From 2-01-FULL-45-10 sp964433975 (GTDB lineage: Bacteria > Omnitrophota > Gorgyraeia > 2-01-FULL-45-10), in the NCBI GenBank assembly GCA_964433975.1, contig CAYSSS010000050.1:1-10936 (forward strand): 10,936 nt of DNA. Direction: 5' to 3'. This document shows positions 5,915 through 10,936 of the stretch, piece after piece; the first letter of the stretch is position 1, and each line of letters begins with the position of its first letter. The position numbers and the translations under genes were made by a program. The notes beneath the pieces were generated by a model. The model did not search any database. It saw nothing but the letters and a program-made list of their open reading frames with translations, and was not told the origin of the DNA.

Positions 5915-7966
5915 ATGTTTTTAGGCTATATAGATCCCGGGACAGGTTTTACTATTACGGGCGGCTTTACATGGTTGGCCGCTCTTGCCGCTCCGTTTTT
6001 AGGCGTTATATTTTTAAGATTCAGGAAGATAGGGCCTTTTTTCAGGAGGCATAAGAAATTTTTGTTGATCATGGCGGCGATTGCGATCATTGCCGCGGGA
6101 ATAATAATGATTATGCGTATGGGTAAATCCGATTTCAAAAACAGAATAATAATACTGGGGTTTGACGCGCTTAGTCCGGAGATAATCGAGCCACTCATGG
6201 ATGAGGGCGCGCTTCCCAACCTTGTCCGGCTAAAAAATCTGGGCTCGTACACGCCTCTTGCCACCACAAACCCGGCCCAATCTCCGGTGGCGTGGAGCGG
6301 ATTTGCCACCGGCTCGAATCCCGCCAAACACGGCGTATGTGATTTCATAATCCGCGACCCGAAGAACTATAAACTCAGCCTTTCGATCTCAAAGATAGAT
6401 AATTTAAGTCCCCAAAAGCCAAAAAAGATCCCCTCATTCTGGGAATACGCCTCAGACAAAAAAATCCCCGTTACCATAATATCCTGCCCTGTTACATTCC
6501 CGCCCGATAAAGTGCGCGGAAGGATGCTGTCGGGTATGGGGGTGCCGGACATACTCGGCACCGAGGGCACATTCACTTATTATACGAGCGAGGATGCCCG
6601 CGATGCCAAAGATGTCGGGGGCAAGGTCTTTAAGGTCGCCCGCGGTGATAAGATGACGCTTAACCTCATAGGGCCCAGAAAAACAGCAGGCAAAAAGACC
6701 GAGAACGTAAAAGTCCCGTTCGAAATTACCCTGAAATATAATTCCAACAAAGCCGAGATCAAACTTGAAGGCAGGAGGTTTTTCGTAGAGAAGGGTCAGT
6801 GGAGCCCCTGGCAGGAGGTTAATTTCAGGCTGGGCTTATTTAAGAGAGCGCGCGGCATATTTAAATTTTATCTCGTCGAGACCGAGCCCGGATTTAAATT
6901 ATACATAAGCCCGATAAATCTCGACCCCAGAAATCCGTTTTTCGCGATATCTTATCCTAAAAATTATTCCAGGGACCTCGCCGGCAAGATAGGGCTCTTT
7001 CATACGCAGGGCATGCCGGTTGACACCTGGGCGGTCAATGAAAAACGCCTGGGAGAGAAAGAGCTTCTTGAACAAATTGACAGCGTTTTCCGGCAGAGGC
7101 TGAGCATGATGGATGAAGAGATGGCGCGTTTTAAGAGCGGAATATTCTTTATCTATTTCGAGGACGCCGATATCGCGCAGCACATGTTCTGGAGATACCT
7201 GGACGAACGCCATCCGCTCTATGAGAAGAACGCGCCTGCCGAATACAAAGAGGCGATAAGGAACTGTTACATTAAATTAGACGCTGTAGTCGGGGACGTT
7301 ATGGCCGGCCTAAAAGACGGGGACACGCTGATAGTGCTGTCCGACCACGGTTTCGGCACATTCAGAAGAGCCGCGCATATAAATAGCTGGCTTAAGGCGA
7401 ACGGATACCTAAAACTTAAAAAGGACCAAGCGCGCCCGGGCGGTGAACTATTAAAGGACGTGGACTGGGGCTCGACTAAGGCCTATGCGATAGGGTTCGG
7501 CGCCATATATATCAACCAGAAGGGAAGAGAAGGCAAGGGGATAGTGGAGCCGGGGGGCGAAACCGAAAACTTAAAAGCGGAGATAGCGGCAAGAATGCGA
7601 AGCTGGGTTGACGATAAATATAACGAACCGGTTGTAAAAAATGTCTATACGCGGGAGGAGATATTCTGGGGGCCGTATGCCCCGGAGATGCCGGATCTAT
7701 ATGTGGGCTTCAATATAGGCTACAGAGCTTCGTGGCAGACCGCTTTGGGGGCGGCCCCGGAGGCCCTCCTGGAAGATAACCTGAAGAAGTGGTCGGGCGA
7801 CCACCTGTTTGACCCGAAGAGCGTGCCGGGCGTTTTATTCACAAACAGGAGCGTTAAAACGAAAGCGCCGTCTATCTATGATATAGCGCCGAGCGTCTTG
7901 AAGCTCATAGGTTATACCGACGAGGAGATAGCGCGGCTCGGGATGGACGGCAAAGACATACTTTAG
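5915..7966 (+). CDS. Membrane phosphodiesterase / nucleotide pyrophosphatase-like protein
   Basis: Alkaline-phosphatase-superfamily hydrolase of the type I phosphodiesterase/nucleotide pyrophosphatase group, 683 residues. The N-terminus begins MFLGYIDPGTG and has two hydrophobic segments (about 17-36 and 49-68). These place the catalytic part outside the membrane or periplasm-facing, by inference. The core starts at RIIILGFDALSPEIIEPLM (77-95, metal ligand D84). QSPVAWSGFATGSNPAKHG (122-140) follows, with S123 as likely nucleophile, and later YFEDADIAQHMFWRY (about 413-427), LIVLSDHGFG (472-481, with D477 and H478) and a C-terminal GDHLFDPKSVPGVLFTN segment. These metal-site blocks are typical of the family. 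GGAGAG 8 bases ahead supports ATG 5915. The gene is 10 bp ahead of cysD and probably cotranscribed with it. The natural substrate is unknown; a phosphodiester or sulfated/phosphorylated envelope compound is possible. It is the second hydrolase of this superfamily in the window, but it is not a close copy of the first. Confidence 0.87.
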   Translation: MFLGYIDPGTGFTITGGFTWLAALAAPFLGVIFLRFRKIGPFFRRHKKFLLIMAAIAIIAAGIIMIMRMGKSDFKNRIIILGFDALSPEIIEPLMDEGALPNLVRLKNLGSYTPLATTNPAQSPVAWSGFATGSNPAKHGVCDFIIRDPKNYKLSLSISKIDNLSPQKPKKIPSFWEYASDKKIPVTIISCPVTFPPDKVRGRMLSGMGVPDILGTEGTFTYYTSEDARDAKDVGGKVFKVARGDKMTLNLIGPRKTAGKKTENVKVPFEITLKYNSNKAEIKLEGRRFFVEKGQWSPWQEVNFRLGLFKRARGIFKFYLVETEPGFKLYISPINLDPRNPFFAISYPKNYSRDLAGKIGLFHTQGMPVDTWAVNEKRLGEKELLEQIDSVFRQRLSMMDEEMARFKSGIFFIYFEDADIAQHMFWRYLDERHPLYEKNAPAEYKEAIRNCYIKLDAVVGDVMAGLKDGDTLIVLSDHGFGTFRRAAHINSWLKANGYLKLKKDQARPGGELLKDVDWGSTKAYAIGFGAIYINQKGREGKGIVEPGGETENLKAEIAARMRSWVDDKYNEPVVKNVYTREEIFWGPYAPEMPDLYVGFNIGYRASWQTALGAAPEALLEDNLKKWSGDHLFDPKSVPGVLFTNRSVKTKAPSIYDIAPSVLKLIGYTDEEIARLGMDGKDIL

Positions 7967-7976
7967 GAAAGTACCG

Positions 7977-8777
7977 ATGGATCATTTAGCTAAACTCGAG
8001 AATGAATCGATATACATCATAAGAGAGGCGTACAAGCGCTTTAGAAATATGGCTATGTTGTGGTCCATCGGCAAGGATTCTACGACGCTTCTCTGGCTCG
8101 CGCGAAAAGCCTTTTTCGGACGTCTACCATTTCCCGTGATGCACATAGACACGGGCTTTAAATTTAAAGAGATATACGATTTCAGGGAAAAGTATAGGAA
8201 GGCCTGGTCCTTAGACCTTATCGTTAGCCGGAATGAAACGATGCTTAGCGAGGGGACTTCTCCGTCAAAAGGGAAATTCCTCTGCTGCGATGCCCTGAAG
8301 ACAGAAGCGCTTAAAGATACGATAAAGAAATACGGATTCAAGGCGCTTCTTTTAGGAATAAGAAGAGACGAGCACGGCATAAGGGCCAAGGAGAGGTACT
8401 TTTCGCCCAGGGACGCCCAGTTCAAATGGAATTACGATAATCAGCTTCCGGAGCTGTGGGATCTCTACAAGAAGGACGTATCCGAAGGCGAACATTTAAG
8501 GATCCATCCCATGCTCCACTGGGCCGAAATAGACATATGGAGGTATATCAGGGAAGAGAAGATTCCGGTTGCGAACCTCTACTTTGCCAGAGGCGGCAAA
8601 AGATTCAGGAGCATAGGATGCCAGCCGTGCTGTTTCCCCGTAGCGTCAAAGGCGGATTCGCTTGATAAGATAATAAAGGAACTCGAGACGACGAAGATCT
8701 CCGAAAGAAGCGGCAGGGCGCAGGATAAAGAAGACGCCTATACGATGCAGAAGTTAAGAAGCCTTGGATATATGTGA
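7977..8777 (+). CDS. cysD: Sulfate adenylyltransferase subunit 2 (CysD-like)
   Basis: Small, catalytic subunit of the CysDN ATP sulfurylase, which makes adenosine 5'-phosphosulfate (APS) and pyrophosphate from ATP and sulfate in the cytoplasm. The PP-loop is WSIGKDSTTLLW (29-40). HIDTGFKFKEIYDFRE (56-71), GIRRDEHGIRAKERYFSPRD (127-146) and IHPMLHWAEIDIWRYI (176-191) are CysD blocks, as is SERSGRAQDKE near the C-terminus. At 266 residues it is shorter than the roughly 300 of E. coli CysD. An unusual point is the cysteines: C103-C104 and C215-x-x-C218-C219, in FLCCDALKTE and FRSIGCQPCCFPV. That spacing recalls the [4Fe-4S] site of APS reductases, although the RRDE...RAKER block argues for CysD. 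AGGAAAG overlapping the preceding stop codon supports ATG 7977. The stop overlaps the cysN GTG by 4 bases. Confidence 0.9.
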   Translation: MDHLAKLENESIYIIREAYKRFRNMAMLWSIGKDSTTLLWLARKAFFGRLPFPVMHIDTGFKFKEIYDFREKYRKAWSLDLIVSRNETMLSEGTSPSKGKFLCCDALKTEALKDTIKKYGFKALLLGIRRDEHGIRAKERYFSPRDAQFKWNYDNQLPELWDLYKKDVSEGEHLRIHPMLHWAEIDIWRYIREEKIPVANLYFARGGKRFRSIGCQPCCFPVASKADSLDKIIKELETTKISERSGRAQDKEDAYTMQKLRSLGYM

Positions 8778-10009
8778 TCATGGATAAAGATATTCTAAAT
8801 ATAGTTATAGTCGGCCACGTGGACCACGGCAAGTCAACGCTGATAGGAAGAGTTCTTTTCGATACCGGATCTATCCCGGCAGATAAACTCGCCACGATAA
8901 AGGCCGCCTCCGAAAGGGGGGCGAAAGACCCGGACCTCGCTTTCCTTACAGACCAGCTTAAGGAAGAGAGGGAAAAATTAATGACCATAGACACCTCTCA
9001 AATAAGGTTCACTACCTCCTCACGGGACTATGTGATAATAGATTCACCGGGACATGTCGAATTCACCAGGAATATGATGACAGGTGCCACGCGCGCTGAT
9101 TTCGGAATATTGGTGGTAAGCGCCGTTGACGGTATCAAAGAGCAGACAAGGCGCCATGCTTACATACTGAATATGCTCGGGATGAAAGCGTTGGCGGTGC
9201 TCATAAACAAGATGGATCTTTGTGCCTATAGCGAAGAGCGGTTTAACGCCACAGTGAGGGAGACAGAAGATTTTCTGCGGCTCATTGGGACAAAAATGCT
9301 ATATGCGATCCCTGTCTCAGCCATGAAAGGCGACAATATAGCAAAACATTCTAAAAACATGAGGTGGTATAAAGGGCCTACGCTATTGTCATGCCTTGAT
9401 AAATTTAAAGAAGAGAATATGTCTGCAGGGAAGCCTCTTAGATTTTCCGTGCAGGATGTATATAATATAGATGGCGAAAATGTTTTCGTGGGAAGAGTCG
9501 AATCCGGCGCCGTAAGAACAGGGAGCGGTGTTTCGGTTTTACCCGCGGGTGAGCGGACCACCGTGAAAGATATAAAAGTGTTCGGGGTTTCGAGGGTCTC
9601 GGCGGAGGAGGGTGAAAATATAGGAATTACTCTTGCCGATGATAGAAAAGTTTTAGCCGGCAATATATTTTCGGACGAAGCCGATCCCGCGGTCCCGAGA
9701 AAGTCATTTTACGCCGATCTCTTCTGGCTGGCGGAATCGCCTATGCGTTCCGGGGAGCGTTTCACTTTTCGCTGCGCCTCACAGGAGGCGGAGTGCGTGA
9801 TCGAGAAGATAGAGAAGAGGATCGATTCCTCAACGCTCGAAACGCTCGAGGAAATGGCCGGAAGCGTTGGTCCTAACGAAATAGGCAAGGTCAGGCTTGT
9901 CACTTCAAAACCGGTCGTAGTGGAAGATTTCGCTTTTATTCGGGGGCTTGGCAGATTTGTTCTGGAGAATGACGACGGCGTCCAGGCCGCGGGAATTATA
10001 ACATCATGA
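8774..10009 (+). CDS. cysN: Sulfate adenylyltransferase subunit 1, GTPase (CysN)
   Basis: Regulatory GTPase subunit of ATP sulfurylase, whose GTP hydrolysis drives APS formation by CysD. It is an EF-Tu/EF-1A-type GTPase: G1 GHVDHGKST (14-22), switch-I block EREKLMTIDTSQ (65-76), G3 DSPGH (90-94), G4 NKMD (145-148) and G5-like PVSAMKGDN. Two beta-barrel domains follow in the C-terminal half (for example RFSVQDVYNIDGENVFVGRV). At 411 residues it is shorter than E. coli CysN (about 475) and carries no APS kinase (CysC) fusion. Translation can begin at GTG 8774, overlapping the cysD stop as GTGA, or at ATG 8780, two codons later; both give the same core. Ribosome-site match is weak for either, consistent with coupling to cysD. 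It overlaps the transporter gene by ATGA. Confidence 0.93.
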   Translation: MIMDKDILNIVIVGHVDHGKSTLIGRVLFDTGSIPADKLATIKAASERGAKDPDLAFLTDQLKEEREKLMTIDTSQIRFTTSSRDYVIIDSPGHVEFTRNMMTGATRADFGILVVSAVDGIKEQTRRHAYILNMLGMKALAVLINKMDLCAYSEERFNATVRETEDFLRLIGTKMLYAIPVSAMKGDNIAKHSKNMRWYKGPTLLSCLDKFKEENMSAGKPLRFSVQDVYNIDGENVFVGRVESGAVRTGSGVSVLPAGERTTVKDIKVFGVSRVSAEEGENIGITLADDRKVLAGNIFSDEADPAVPRKSFYADLFWLAESPMRSGERFTFRCASQEAECVIEKIEKRIDSSTLETLEEMAGSVGPNEIGKVRLVTSKPVVVEDFAFIRGLGRFVLENDDGVQAAGIITS

Positions 10010-10755
10010 TCCCGATAGTGGCCATAGTGGCTTTTATCAGCGAATACCTCGATTCCGGTTTAGGCATGGGATACGGAACGGCGCTCGCTCCTATTCTGAT
10101 AATCATGGGTTATGATCCGTTAAAGGTTGTTCCGGCGATATTGATATCTCAGCTGGCGACGGATATAGCGGCATGCGTGATGCATCATAAGGTAAATAAC
10201 GTAAATCTTACTCCGGGTTCAAAGGATTTTAAAGTCGCCGGTCTGCTTGGTATGATAAGCGCTATCGGTGTCATAATAGCAGTATTAATAGCCATAAATA
10301 TACCAAAGTGGCTCCTTTCTATGTACATAGGTATCCTGGTTTTCTCCATGGGCGTATTAATTTTTGTAACCGCCGCAAGACCGATGAAATTTTCGTGGCG
10401 CAAGATAGCCGGGATAAGTCTTTTGGCCTCGTTCAATAAAGGTATCTCCGGAGGCGGATACGGTCCCCTCGTAATGGGCGGACAGATGCTTTCCGGAATT
10501 CATGTCAAAAACGCCGTCGGCATCACTGCGTTTGCGGAAGCGATAACATGCCTGGTAGGTTTTATGGTTTATCTGGCCAGCGGCAAGGCTATCGACTGGA
10601 AACTCGTTTGGGTATTAATAGCCAGCGCGATCTTAGCTGTGCCGGTAGCGGCGCTTACCGTAAAGAATGCGAATTCACCCAGACTAAAAAGATACGTAGC
10701 CTTGCTTATGGTCATTCTGGGGCTGTTTACCATTCTAAAAATTTTTGGCAGCTAG
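10006..10755 (+). CDS. TauE/SafE-family membrane transporter
   Basis: Inner-membrane protein of 249 residues with about eight hydrophobic segments (near 2-24, 38-59, 74-97, 101-122, 129-150, 169-192, 197-218 and 228-247). The two halves show the family's related signatures: SGLGMGYGTALAPILIIMGY with PLKVVPAILISQLATD in the first, and KGISGGGYGPLVMGGQML with VKNAVGITAFAEAIT in the second. TauE/SafE (DUF81) proteins move sulfur oxyanions such as sulfite or sulfonate-related compounds, but several members have other or unknown cargo. Its start overlaps the cysN stop (ATGA), so it is almost certainly made with CysDN. Sulfate entry or sulfite exit is therefore a plausible role; direction and cargo cannot be read from sequence. 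Confidence 0.88.
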   Translation: MIPIVAIVAFISEYLDSGLGMGYGTALAPILIIMGYDPLKVVPAILISQLATDIAACVMHHKVNNVNLTPGSKDFKVAGLLGMISAIGVIIAVLIAINIPKWLLSMYIGILVFSMGVLIFVTAARPMKFSWRKIAGISLLASFNKGISGGGYGPLVMGGQMLSGIHVKNAVGITAFAEAITCLVGFMVYLASGKAIDWKLVWVLIASAILAVPVAALTVKNANSPRLKRYVALLMVILGLFTILKIFGS

Positions 10756-10936
10756 AATTATTTTTTGATTTTTTATTTCGTCATTACGGGCCCTGAAGGG
10801 GAGATGCTATCTTAGGACAGGCTCGGAACTGGCTACGCAAACCCAAAAGCGAGATTGCTTCAGCCGCTATCGCGGCTTCGCAATGACGTGCGGAGCTGTC
10901 TTCAATCTTACCTTGGCCATTTTAAATGGGCCGATA
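10756..10936. other. Noncoding tail after the transporter gene
   Basis: No gene is supported in these 181 bases. T-rich sequence directly follows the stop (10762-10780) but without a preceding stem, so no clear terminator is seen. A full palindromic repeat lies at 10851-10887. Near the right edge ggccattt and aaatgggcc (10915-10932) can pair with one bulged G. The block cgtcattacggg at about 10780-10791 resembles the reversed repeat end (cgtcattgcgag). Confidence 0.5.
10851..10887 (+). repeat. Dispersed palindromic repeat, full copy
   Basis: The left arm gagattgcttc and right arm ttcgcaatgac flank a perfect 6-bp inner stem, agccgc/gcggct, with a TATC loop. The outer attgc/gcaat also pair. 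It is the same family as the copy at 3222-3259: outer arms are conserved while the hairpin core differs, as expected for a REP-like dispersed element. Confidence 0.75.

Noticed and set aside
2977..8777. Shared LRSLGY endings of the sulfatase-like protein and CysD
   Set aside because: Similar endings are common in each family separately (LRxLGY in sulfatase-like proteins, a GY-type end in CysD), so this is probably coincidence rather than a shared tag.
10756..10800. Rho-independent terminator after the transporter gene
   Set aside because: The T-rich stretch comes before, not after, any stem, and the only nearby stem is about 3 bp (ccc/ggg).

Overview
The window comes from a bacterial chromosome or metagenomic contig of moderate GC. 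It reads almost entirely on the + strand, with very tight gene spacing and the standard genetic code. The gene mix (a diversity-generating retroelement, sulfatase-like and TPR membrane proteins, CysDN sulfate activation, dispersed 'attgctt...cgcaatgac' palindromes) fits an uncultivated lineage such as Omnitrophota or a deltaproteobacterium-like group. That placement is inference from style, not a demonstrated identity.

Positions 1-300 hold no convincing complete gene. They contain a 28-codon open tail of unknown identity, two hairpins and a small 'agacag'-type repeat. Positions ~331-470 look like the template repeat (TR) of a diversity-generating retroelement (DGR). It has a 90-nt stretch that is 42% adenine and full of AAC codons, followed abruptly by a 23-nt GC-rich block with no adenine, resembling an initiation-of-mutagenic-homing site. 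Read in frame, the TR spells the C-terminal end of a DUF1566/Lcl-type (C-type-lectin-like) domain. Directly downstream is a reverse transcriptase with the DGR hallmark GLPIGNLTSQ in motif 4 and a YVDD active site. The variable repeat (VR) and its target gene are not in the window, nor is a recognisable avd accessory gene. Both are expected to the left or elsewhere in the genome.

The RT stop codon overlaps a TTG start (TTGA) of a membrane-anchored sulfatase-superfamily hydrolase that has Thr at the usual Cys/Ser position. A 936-residue membrane protein follows 3 bp later. It combines a spermidine-synthase-like Rossmann domain with C-terminal TPRs and carries an in-frame copy of a dispersed palindromic repeat.

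After an 85-bp gap holding a half repeat and a possible promoter comes a second tight cluster. It encodes a membrane phosphodiesterase/nucleotide pyrophosphatase-like protein, cysD, cysN and a TauE/SafE-family transporter, the last three overlapping by 4 bp each. CysD and CysN make APS from sulfate and ATP, and the TauE/SafE protein plausibly moves a sulfur oxyanion. No APS kinase, APS/PAPS reductase or sulfotransferase is present, so the fate of APS cannot be read from the window. The last 181 bp are noncoding and contain another copy of the dispersed palindrome.
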